Source of the DNA: Nanobdellota archaeon | GTDB taxonomy: Archaea; Nanobdellota; Nanobdellia; SCGC-AAA011-G17; VGLX01 | Reading direction: 5' to 3' | NCBI GenBank assembly: GCA_018894775.1 | Contig: JAHIPG010000149.1 | Span: forward strand, 1-5,221 | DNA: 5,221 nt | Shown here: positions 1 to 4,706 of the stretch, one piece after another | Position numbering within the stretch: position 1 is the stretch's first letter | How the letters are laid out: every line of letters starts with the position of its first letter | The notes under the pieces: model-generated | What the model was told of the DNA's origin: nothing | Seen by the model: the letters and a program-made list of their open reading frames with translations, nothing else | Databases searched by the model: none | Translations under genes and position numbers: made by a program

Positions 1-62
1 ACAAGAATAAGCCTAATCAAATCCCGTTTACTCAACCGCTCAAACTCAAGAGGAATTTTCAT
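1..62 (-). CDS. 5' end of a gene leaving the window, product unknown
   Basis: An open frame on the minus strand begins with ATG at 62 and runs off the left edge, giving about 20 residues beginning MKIPLEFERLSKRDLIRLIL. An in-frame TAA lies two codons upstream of the ATG, so this is the first usable start. A possible TATA element (CTTATATT on the minus strand, about 106-113) would give a leader of roughly 20 bases. The 'LSKRDLIRLIL' stretch looks like the amphipathic N-terminus of several families, including some transposases, but 20 residues cannot assign a function. Confidence is limited by the short length. Confidence 0.45.
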   Translation of the reverse strand, partial: MKIPLEFERLSKRDLIRLIL

Positions 63-130
63 AAATTAACACCATATCAAAAAACCCCTCCCCTAGTCAC
101 CAACAATATAAGAACAACAAGTATATTACA

Positions 131-154
131 ATTTAGCTACTAAAGTAGCTAAAT
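131..154. repeat. Perfect 11-bp inverted repeat, stem-loop or operator
   Basis: The arms ATTTAGCTACT (131-141) and AGTAGCTAAAT (144-154) are perfect reverse complements separated by only AA. A further half-copy, AGCTAAA, follows at 155-161. The element lies between the start region of the gene at the left edge and the 3' end of the zinc-ribbon gene. The two-base spacer makes a tight RNA hairpin awkward, so a dimeric protein-binding site is at least as likely as a transcript-end structure. No family is recognised. Confidence 0.6.
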
Positions 155-170
155 AGCTAAACGGTTACCT

Positions 171-180
171 TCAAAAAAAT
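171..180 (-). terminator. Oligo-T termination signal after zinc-ribbon gene
   Basis: Read on the minus strand, a run of seven T (plus strand AAAAAAA, 173-179) begins two bases after the stop codon of the zinc-ribbon gene. Archaeal RNA polymerase commonly terminates at U-rich tracts without needing a hairpin, so this is a plausible end point. The call rests on position and composition only. Confidence 0.45.
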
Positions 181-181
181 C

Positions 182-403
182 TTATAATTTAATGTTTAGA
201 ATTTGTTTTACAATCTGGACTATCTGCTCACGATTGATATATGCAAATATGATGATTGCTGCAAAAACTATTAAGAATAATATGATATTCCAAGGAGGAC
301 CTCTGGATTGATAATGCTCTGGATATTCTCTTAATTTTGTTCCACATTCTGGGCAAAAGAAATCATCATGTGATACTTTTGTTCCACATTGTTTGCATTT
401 CAT
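182..403 (-). CDS. Zinc-ribbon protein with one transmembrane helix
   Basis: This 73-residue protein has an N-terminal zinc ribbon with two CxxC knuckles (C3-x2-C6 and C17-x2-C20, the second in the typical FCPECGTKL context). A short polar linker containing Pro-Pro follows, then one hydrophobic helix at about residues 39-56 (IILFLIVFAAIIIFAYI) and a short basic tail. It is probably a small membrane-anchored protein with the zinc knuckle outside the bilayer core. Such zinc_ribbon_2-like heads are common in archaea and bacteria, usually without known function. It is downstream of radA on the same strand but has its own TATA box, so it need not be part of the operon. The start at 403 is the first ATG and precedes the first cysteine pair by only two residues, so it cannot be much later. 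Confidence 0.88.
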   Translation of the reverse strand: MKCKQCGTKVSHDDFFCPECGTKLREYPEHYQSRGPPWNIILFLIVFAAIIIFAYINREQIVQIVKQILNIKL

Positions 404-428
404 CCTGTATAAGAAGTAGTTCTCAAGT

Positions 429-436
429 TATATAAA
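429..436 (-). promoter_or_regulatory. TATA box of the zinc-ribbon gene
   Basis: TTTATATA on the minus strand is centred about 29 bases before the ATG at 403. This implies a leaderless or nearly leaderless transcript, as for other first genes here. It overlaps the region where radA transcription should end. Confidence 0.6.
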
Positions 437-442
437 ATTTTG

Positions 443-461
443 GAAAAAAAGAAAAAAGGAT
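443..461 (-). terminator. T-rich terminator after radA
   Basis: Immediately after the radA stop codon the minus strand reads through two T-rich runs (six and seven T, plus-strand complement about 443-458). There is no hairpin, and this fits archaeal intrinsic U-tract termination. It lies just upstream of the next gene's TATA box. Confidence 0.5.
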
Positions 462-1505
462 TTATTCCAGATCTTGTAGCCCACCTGCTGTTACCATGAA
501 TGCAGCTTCTCCATCTGGCAGATGTGGACTGTCTATCAGTTTAGCAACTCTGCTCCCTTTCTTACCTTTTCTTAAGTATATTCTGGTTGCTGAGTTGTGC
601 CCTACGATGTTTCCTCCGATTGCCACTGTTGGATCTCCAAAGAAAGTGTCTGGTCTTGCCATGACCTGGTTTGTTACATAGACAACGATGTTGTACTTTG
701 TAGCTATTCTCATCAGTGCGTGCATGTGTTTGTTCAGTTTCTGTTGCCTGTCTGCAAGCATCCCTCTTCCTGTGAAGTCTGCTCTGAAGTGTGATGTCAA
801 CGAGTCAACTATTATCAATTTAACGTTGCCAAGTTTCTTTATCATTTCTTCTGATTTCTCTGCCAGCAGCATCTGATGGTCAGAGTTGAATGCTCTTGCT
901 ACATGTATGTTTTTCAATGCTTCATCTGGGTCTATCCCGAAACCTTCTGCTATCTGTTGTATTCTTTCTGGTCTGAATGTAGATTCTCCATCGATGAATA
1001 TTGCGCTTCCATTTGATCCGCCTTTTTCTTTAGGCAGCTGTACTGTTACAGCCAGAATGTGTGCTACCTGTGATTTTCCTGATCCGAATTCTCCAAAGCA
1101 CTCTGAGATGCTTCCTGTTTCAAATCCTCCTCCAATCATCTCATCAAAAGCCTTGCTTCCGGTTGTTATTTTCTCTATCAGTTCTCTTTTCTTGAGTATT
1201 TGGTCTCCTGATTCAAATCCCATGTCTAAGTGGTTTCTGCAGAAATTAATCAGTTTTCTTGCTGACACTTCCCCTAAGCCTGCTGCTTGAACTAACTGGC
1301 CTGGGCTTGCAACCGCTAATGATATTAGATTGTCGTATCCTGCTTCTTTTAGTTTTTCTGCTGTTGCTGCGCCTACCCCTGGCAGATCATTGATTGTAAG
1401 TTCTTCCTGTTCTTCTTCCTTTTTTGGTTCTTCTTTAACTTCTTCCTTTACTTCTTCAACTTCGGGCTGTTTTGCCTTTTCCTCTTTTTTTGATTCTTTA
1501 CTCAT
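462..1505 (-). CDS. radA: DNA repair and recombination protein RadA
   Basis: This is the archaeal RecA/Rad51-family ATPase, which forms filaments on single-stranded DNA and catalyses strand exchange in homologous recombination. At 347 residues it is full length. Residues 1-35 are a low-complexity Lys/Glu tail. Residues about 36-92 are the helix-hairpin-helix DNA-binding domain (NDLPGVGAATAEKL, then GLGEVSARKL). The linker at 96-100 (GFESG) sits where RadA/Rad51 carry the Phe-x-Thr-Ala polymerisation motif. Walker A is GEFGSGKS at 138-145, the catalytic Glu is E174 in FIDGESTF, Walker B is LIIVD at 230-234, and loop L2 follows NQVMARPD (279-286) with AIGGNIVGH (295-303). The start overlaps the upstream stop as ATGA, and a Shine-Dalgarno site (GGTGAT, 1511-1516) lies five bases before it, indicating coupled translation with the preceding 83-residue gene. 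The family assignment is secure. Confidence 0.98.
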   Translation of the reverse strand: MSKESKKEEKAKQPEVEEVKEEVKEEPKKEEEQEELTINDLPGVGAATAEKLKEAGYDNLISLAVASPGQLVQAAGLGEVSARKLINFCRNHLDMGFESGDQILKKRELIEKITTGSKAFDEMIGGGFETGSISECFGEFGSGKSQVAHILAVTVQLPKEKGGSNGSAIFIDGESTFRPERIQQIAEGFGIDPDEALKNIHVARAFNSDHQMLLAEKSEEMIKKLGNVKLIIVDSLTSHFRADFTGRGMLADRQQKLNKHMHALMRIATKYNIVVYVTNQVMARPDTFFGDPTVAIGGNIVGHNSATRIYLRKGKKGSRVAKLIDSPHLPDGEAAFMVTAGGLQDLE

Positions 1506-1753
1506 TCTTCATCACCTTCCTCTGTTAAGTATAATTCTTCTTGTATTTTATTTAGAATTGTTATCAGTTTTGGTATGTCCTGTCTTCTTAGATTTATTGT
1601 TTCGTCTCTCCAGACATCGCCTTCTTTTTTCCAACTCCTTCTTAGGGTTGCGGTCTTAAAACCTTTCTTTTCACCATTGAACTCTCGTTCATTGAACCAT
1701 ATCGCTCCGGATATGTTTCCGGATCTCCATTTCTTTATTGGTTGGTTTCCCAT
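1502..1753 (-). CDS. Small radA-operon protein, possibly PC4-like ssDNA-binding
   Basis: This 83-residue protein is encoded directly upstream of radA, with a four-base ATGA overlap, so the two are almost certainly co-transcribed. The sequence alternates short beta-type segments (GNISGAIWFNERE, FKTATLRRSWK, INLRR) with a C-terminal amphipathic helix (about residues 59-76, DIPKLITILNKIQEEL) and an acidic tail. That layout, a curved beta-sheet followed by one helix with a basic/aromatic face, resembles PC4/Sub1-type single-stranded-DNA-binding domains. With radA as partner, a role at ssDNA is a reasonable inference, but I see no diagnostic motif. The start at 1753 is supported by AAAGGAG (1764-1770) ten bases upstream. 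An ATG at 1763 is out of frame and soon hits a stop. The existence of the gene is well supported; its function is not. Confidence 0.8.
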   Translation of the reverse strand: MGNQPIKKWRSGNISGAIWFNEREFNGEKKGFKTATLRRSWKKEGDVWRDETINLRRQDIPKLITILNKIQEELYLTEEGDEE

Positions 1754-1827
1754 TTTTTTTCATCTCCTTTGTTTTTTAATCCAAAAGAATTCTTGTTTTC
1801 CACACCTTTTTTGGGCTTATTAATCAT
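1735..1827 (-). CDS. Possible 30-codon leader ORF of the radA operon
   Basis: A short open frame starts with ATG at 1827, directly preceded by an in-frame GTG at 1830, and ends with TAA at 1735-1737, after the start of the next gene, overlapping it by 19 bases in another frame. Its product would be a 30-residue, lysine- and asparagine-rich peptide (begins MINKPKKGVENK, ends EKKWETNQ) with no hydrophobic segment. The purine-rich AAAGGA at 1835-1840 could serve as a ribosome site five bases before the GTG. The predicted transcription start, near 1859, leaves room for it. It could be a real small protein, a leader peptide whose translation is coupled to the downstream gene, or chance. Only the position and the overlap argue for it. 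Confidence 0.35.
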   Translation of the reverse strand: MINKPKKGVENKNSFGLKNKGDEKKWETNQ

Positions 1828-1881
1828 CACTTTTTCCTTTCGGATCTTTTTTCAGTTAATTAATAGGTATATTCTTATTCA

Positions 1882-1897
1882 TTTATAAATACTTTCC
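1882..1897 (-). promoter_or_regulatory. BRE/TATA promoter of the radA operon
   Basis: The minus strand reads GGAAAG (BRE-like, 1892-1897), two bases, then TTTATAAA (1882-1889). This is a textbook archaeal BRE/TATA arrangement. With the usual distance, transcription would begin near 1859, giving about 105 bases before the ATG at 1753. That is unlike the leaderless genes elsewhere in the window and leaves space for the leader ORF at 1735-1827. Confidence 0.7.
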
Positions 1898-1905
1898 ACA
1901 CATTT

Positions 1906-1919
1906 GTCGCGTGTCGCGT
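1906..1919. repeat. Tandem GTCGCGT heptamer upstream of radA promoter
   Basis: Two perfect head-to-tail copies of GTCGCGT (1906-1912 and 1913-1919; ACGCGAC twice on the radA strand) lie eight bases beyond the BRE, about 47-60 bases before the predicted start of the radA operon transcript. The repeat is a CpG-rich island in very AT-rich intergenic DNA. The position suits an activator site; the cognate factor is unknown. The next gene toward higher coordinates ends at 1954, so the repeat is not coding. Confidence 0.6.
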
Positions 1920-1953
1920 ACCGTGAATGATTATAAACTAATTATTTTGATAT

Positions 1954-2531
1954 CTATGATTTAATATATTTTTCAGTAGTCTCTGCCAGCATCAAGATGG
2001 AATCATAATGGACATCAATTCTTGGTTTCTTAAGCCCATTGATCTCAAACTGAGCTATTTGGACACTGTTTTTAGAAGGAGTATGGCCATTATATACTTG
2101 TTATGTATCCTTTTGATTGATTTACCACCTGTAAACTTCAAATTATCATCAAAAAGAATATCTCTGCTTGACATTTTCCTTTTGAATAGAGTCTTGATCC
2201 TGCTATCCAGGGATTTATCTTTCAATGTGCCCAATTCAAAAAAATTTTTCTCTGATAGATTTATTTTTGACTTGTTTTTTCTTCTGTGTAATGATATCAG
2301 GCCAATCTTCCCATAGGTGTTTAGCATTTCATCTATAAGACTGTATGTAGCATCTTTAGTATCTCTTAAGTATCTTACCTTTACTCCAGAATAAATAAAG
2401 GAATAAAACCTCTCCTTTTCATGAAGCATCTCATTTATCTCCCTTGTCCCCCATTCATTCCAATCACTACAATTGTGGAGGGAATAAATCAAGATAGGTC
2501 TTGATCCCTTATGGATTGTAATCTCCTTCAT
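1954..2531 (-). pseudogene. N-formylglutamate amidohydrolase-like gene, frameshifted near 2092
   Basis: Starting at the ATG at 2531, the frame gives 158 residues and stops at 2055. Several features recall the FGase family (zinc-dependent N-formylglutamate amidohydrolases): an N-terminal ILIYSLHN (14-20), a central IGLISLH (76-82), FELGTLKDKS (98-107) and FTGGKSIKR (133-141). After Y146 the frame degenerates into a 12-residue hydrophobic tail. If two bases are dropped from the TATATA run at 2091-2096, translation continues 45 more codons to TAG at 1954-1956, reading NGHTP and then VQIAQFEING, which is the expected C-terminal family motif. The restored protein is 191 residues. The gene is therefore either a recent pseudogene, a sequence error, or a site of programmed frameshifting. 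The true substrate is unknown, since FGase-like archaeal proteins are mostly uncharacterised. It is transcribed divergently from the deacetylase gene. Confidence 0.75.
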
Positions 2532-2553
2532 GTGTGGGCAGAATAAGTTTGAA

Positions 2554-2561
2554 TTTATAAG
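2554..2561 (-). promoter_or_regulatory. TATA box of the amidohydrolase-like gene
   Basis: CTTATAAA on the minus strand is centred 26.5 bases before the ATG at 2531, which predicts a leaderless mRNA and supports that start. The presence of an intact promoter suggests that any inactivation of the gene is recent. Confidence 0.65.
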
Positions 2562-2653
2562 GCTTTATATGCCAAATATAAGGTTGTTTATCCTAAATCC
2601 GTTCGCATTAACAGAAAGAAACCCTCCCCCAAAATAAGCTGGGTCTAATAATA

Positions 2654-2661
2654 TTTATAAA
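2654..2661 (+). promoter_or_regulatory. TATA box of the YdjC-like gene
   Basis: TTTATAAA is centred 27.5 bases before the ATG at 2685. No Shine-Dalgarno sequence precedes the ATG, so a leaderless transcript is expected. Together with the box at 2554-2561, this places two divergent promoters about 100 bases apart in the 153-base gap, with a C-rich tract (2622-2630) between them. Confidence 0.65.
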
Positions 2662-2684
2662 AATCATTATCCTACTCTTTTAGT

Positions 2685-3320
2685 ATGAAGCATTTGATAT
2701 TAAATGCGGATGATTTTGGATACAGTAAGATATTCAATGTAAAAATTCTTGAACTTTTAGATAAGGGGCTGATAACTTCTACGACAGCGATGATGAATTA
2801 TTTAGATAATGATAAAAAAGACCAACTTAAAGAGCTTATTGATTTAGCAAAAAGAGATAGTATTGGTGTTGGTCTTCATGTAGAATTTAGAGATACTGAT
2901 TTTGATTACCAACTGAAGTCACAGTATGATACATTTATTTCCAAATTCGGATTCAAACCTACTCACATGGATATTCATAAGTATGCTTATCTGAATGAAT
3001 CTCTTGAATCTATCGAAAAGTTCTGCAGTAAAAATGATTTACCTGCACGTAATCATGGCTTAGAGATGAATGGTGTGATAATGACTAAGGATAAATTCTT
3101 TGATGGAACTTTCACAGAGTTTTATGAGCTAGAAGACTGGCTTGAAACTTTAGAAGATGAGATTGTTTATGAGGTTATGGTCCATCCTGGGCTGTACGAT
3201 CCTGATTCTACTTCAACTTTGAATAAGAAAAGGGAAGATGATATTAAGAAAATAATAAAGTTGAATAAATTGTTACCAAAATATGATATTGATTTGGTTA
3301 ATTATTCTTATCTTGTTTAA
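2685..3320 (+). CDS. YdjC/ChbG-like carbohydrate deacetylase
   Basis: This 211-residue protein carries the signatures of the YdjC/ChbG family, metal-dependent enzymes of the polysaccharide-deacetylase type that remove acetyl groups from amino sugars such as chitooligosaccharides. It begins with LILNADDFGYS (D9 and D10, metal/catalytic aspartates), then VGLHVEF (H65), KPTHMDIH (H94, D96, H98) and MVHPGLYD (H167). Most family members read H-x-H-x-H-like after PTH.D; here the residues after H98 are KYAYL, so the distal histidines of that cluster are missing. The protein is also shorter than the usual 240-290 residues. It looks complete and cytoplasmic, with no signal peptide. The leaderless promoter at 2654-2661 supports the ATG start. 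Its 3' end overlaps the convergent gene at 3298. The substrate is not inferable beyond the family. Confidence 0.88.
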   Translation: MKHLILNADDFGYSKIFNVKILELLDKGLITSTTAMMNYLDNDKKDQLKELIDLAKRDSIGVGLHVEFRDTDFDYQLKSQYDTFISKFGFKPTHMDIHKYAYLNESLESIEKFCSKNDLPARNHGLEMNGVIMTKDKFFDGTFTEFYELEDWLETLEDEIVYEVMVHPGLYDPDSTSTLNKKREDDIKKIIKLNKLLPKYDIDLVNYSYLV

Positions 3321-3681
3321 AATTAAGATATTTTGAAAGCTTGTTTATCTTTTCTGTCTTGTATTGTATATTTTCATCTAAATCTGCCACAATAAATCCT
3401 TTTGTGAAAACAATCCCTTCAAACTCTTTAACACCTTTCCAGAATTTTGGTCTTGATCCAGATATTTTCAACGCAGGAACTTCACTCATTACATATCCGC
3501 TTATCTCTTCTTTAGTTGGGTCGTCATAATAAGGTATATTTATAGAAAGAGTAATATCTTCTACTTTAAATTCCGCATCCGGATGTAAGATGTCTTCGAT
3601 CGTACCCTTATCAGCAAGAAGATAAAAATCCTCGCTTGATATTCCTATTTCCTCTAAAGATTTGTTTTTGCTCTTGAACAT
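3298..3681 (-). CDS. Unrecognised 127-residue protein
   Basis: I do not recognise this family. The product is a soluble, mixed-charge protein without membrane segments or cysteines. An N-terminal helical part (LEEIGISSEDFYLLADKG) is followed by a region rich in beta-type residues (VEDITLSINIPYYDD, GYVMSEVPALKISG, FEGIVFTKGFIVADLD) and a lysine-rich C-terminal helix (TEKINKLSKYL). Reality of the gene is supported by its long frame, by a TATA box at ideal distance from the ATG at 3681, and by codon use like its neighbours. Its last 23 bases overlap the 3' end of the convergent deacetylase gene, so the two mRNAs are complementary at their ends. The start at 3681 is the first ATG and matches the promoter. 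Confidence 0.8.
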   Translation of the reverse strand: MFKSKNKSLEEIGISSEDFYLLADKGTIEDILHPDAEFKVEDITLSINIPYYDDPTKEEISGYVMSEVPALKISGSRPKFWKGVKEFEGIVFTKGFIVADLDENIQYKTEKINKLSKYLNFKQDKNN

Positions 3682-3703
3682 GATTAGTTGGTTTTTAGGC
3701 TAG

Positions 3704-3711
3704 TTTATAAG
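3704..3711 (-). promoter_or_regulatory. TATA box of the 127-residue protein gene
   Basis: CTTATAAA on the minus strand is centred 26.5 bases before the ATG at 3681, predicting a leaderless transcript. It sits about 30 bases from the oppositely oriented TATA box at 3738-3745, forming a compact divergent promoter. Confidence 0.65.
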
Positions 3712-3737
3712 TTTTTGGAAAAATAGTTCATATATAT

Positions 3738-3745
3738 TTTTATAT
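3738..3745 (+). promoter_or_regulatory. TATA box of the Ham1-like gene
   Basis: TTTTATAT is centred about 25.5 bases before the GTG at 3767 and lies in an alternating AT run starting at 3730. It supports leaderless translation from GTG. Confidence 0.6.
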
Positions 3746-3766
3746 CCAAGATTTCTCAGTTAGTCT

Positions 3767-4348
3767 GTGAAAATTTATTTTGCTACAACAAACAAAGGAA
3801 AAGTCCAATCCTTACAGAGAGACCTAACAAAGTATGGTATCAAGATTGTTCAAGAGCCTATAAATCTTATTGAACCTCGTTCTAGTGATGTTCAGGAAAT
3901 CGCTAAATATAAACTTGAGCAAGCTTATCCTTTAATCAAAAAACCAACCCTTGTTATTGATGCCGGGTTTTATATTGATGAGCTAAATGGTTTCCCAAGA
4001 GCTTTTGTCAATTTTTCTTTGGATACAATTGGTTTAGAAGGAATAATCAAACTGCTTGAAGGAAAGAAAAGAGGTTGTGAGTTCAGACATTGTCTTGCTT
4101 ATATTGATGGTAAATTAAAAGAACCCAAGTATTTCATAAATAATGTTAGAGGAACTATCACAAAAAAACCTAAAGGCAAGATGCAGAAACATCTTTGGTC
4201 AGAACTAGGCTTGATTTTCAAACCTGAAAATAGCAAAAAAACACTTGCTGAGATGACTTTTGAAGAATATACCAATTGGGGAGAAGAGTCTAGAGAAAAA
4301 AATTCTTTAGGTAATATGTTCTATGAATGGTTTTCTAAACAGAAATAA
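3767..4348 (+). CDS. Divergent Ham1/RdgB-type NTP pyrophosphatase
   Basis: The 193-residue protein resembles Ham1/RdgB (ITPase) enzymes, which hydrolyse dITP/XTP to the monophosphate and pyrophosphate to keep deaminated purines out of nucleic acids. Visible family features are the phosphate-binding N-terminus FATTNKGKV (5-13), the EP...EIAKYKLEQAY helix (36-54), the metal-site segment VIDAGFYIDELNGFP (63-77), EGIIKLLEG (91-99), the beta strand INNVRGTITKKPKG (124-137), and KTLAEMTFEE (158-167). It departs at two places: the base-recognition motif FGYDPIF is replaced by LWSELGLIF (143-151), and the C-terminal SHR signature by SREKNS (175-180). Substrate choice may therefore differ from canonical ITPases. 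The start is GTG, preceded by a TATA box and no Shine-Dalgarno, so translation is likely leaderless. A convergent gene ends only seven bases beyond. Confidence 0.85.
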   Translation: MKIYFATTNKGKVQSLQRDLTKYGIKIVQEPINLIEPRSSDVQEIAKYKLEQAYPLIKKPTLVIDAGFYIDELNGFPRAFVNFSLDTIGLEGIIKLLEGKKRGCEFRHCLAYIDGKLKEPKYFINNVRGTITKKPKGKMQKHLWSELGLIFKPENSKKTLAEMTFEEYTNWGEESREKNSLGNMFYEWFSKQK

Positions 4349-4355
4349 TCATTTT

Positions 4356-4625
4356 CTAAACAAAGATACCATGTCCTAATCTTTGTAACAAGTCAGAAAC
4401 TTCTTTTTTTCTTCTTGCTTTGCATTTCTCATAAGGGCTTTCATATCCTAAGCCACGATTAGGCATATAAAAAAAGTCTAAGCAATCTCCATCATATTTT
4501 ATTTCAAAAAAATCCATCATTTCTTTTACTATACTCTTTCCTGCTGTATCATACATCTCTATAAGAGGGTCTTTTCCATCATCCATCAATTCTTTTATTG
4601 TCATGACCAGACTTTTGCTTTCCAT
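4356..4625 (-). CDS. Unrecognised small protein (start moved to 4625)
   Basis: I do not recognise this family. The frame extends up to an ATG at 4658 (100 residues), but I choose the ATG at 4625 (89 residues) because TTTAAATA at 4648-4655 is centred 26.5 bases before it, the same distance as for other leaderless genes here; for the longer version that box would lie inside the coding region. The product is soluble and charged, with a helical N-terminal half (ESKSLVMTIKELMDD, GKSIVKEMMDFFEI), a middle DGDCLDFFYMPNRGLGYESP, and a basic C-terminal helix (KCKARRKKEVSDLLQRL). It is convergent with the Ham1-like gene. It could be a regulator or adaptor; nothing visible decides. Confidence 0.68.
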   Translation of the reverse strand: MESKSLVMTIKELMDDGKDPLIEMYDTAGKSIVKEMMDFFEIKYDGDCLDFFYMPNRGLGYESPYEKCKARRKKEVSDLLQRLGHGIFV

Positions 4626-4647
4626 GATTTTAGCAATAAAAAAGCTG

Positions 4648-4655
4648 TATTTAAA
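4648..4655 (-). promoter_or_regulatory. TATA box setting the start of the 89-residue gene
   Basis: TTTAAATA on the minus strand is centred 26.5 bases before the ATG at 4625. The alternative ATG at 4658 would put this box within the coding region and leave only the box at 4677-4684, centred 22 bases away and already well placed for the opposite gene. Confidence 0.55.
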
Positions 4656-4670
4656 CATTTGTTTTTAAAG

Positions 4671-4684
4671 CGAAATTTTAAATA
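4671..4684 (+). promoter_or_regulatory. BRE/TATA promoter of the metallophosphoesterase gene
   Basis: CGAAA (BRE-like, 4671-4675) is followed by TTTAAATA at 4677-4684, centred 26.5 bases before the GTG at 4707. This predicts a leaderless mRNA and supports GTG as start, since no ribosome site precedes it. Confidence 0.68.
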
Positions 4685-4706
4685 TCCTTAACCAATATTA
4701 TTTATT

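Noticed and set aside
1..62. Transposase call for the gene at the left edge
   Set aside because: The N-terminal sequence is compatible with some transposases, but 20 residues with no terminal inverted repeat or target duplication visible is too little.
79..95. C-rich tract AACCCCTCCCC, resembling a second tract at 2619-2630
   Set aside because: The two share about 10 bases, mostly C, and are not embedded in longer similarity. On the minus strand the first is too far from the ATG at 62 for a ribosome site. It may be a genome-wide motif, but two copies are not enough to claim it.
496..1659. Several plus-strand open frames opposite radA and its upstream gene (for example 886-1290 and 1330-1659)
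   Set aside because: They are antisense shadows. Their products are Ser/Phe/Leu-rich complements of the RadA and small-protein codons, with no promoter or family features.
1751..1763. Alternative ATG at 1763 for the 83-residue gene
   Set aside because: It is ten bases upstream, out of frame, and its frame ends after 24 codons.
2008..2316. Plus-strand open frame opposite the amidohydrolase-like gene
   Set aside because: Antisense shadow with no upstream promoter; the minus strand has recognisable family motifs throughout.
2532..2684. Possible RNA gene in the gap between divergent genes
   Set aside because: The 153 bases hold two promoters and a C-rich tract; I could not fold a tRNA or recognise any known ncRNA.
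3341..3529. Plus-strand frame inside the 127-residue protein gene
   Set aside because: It is opposite a longer frame that has a well-placed TATA box; no independent support.
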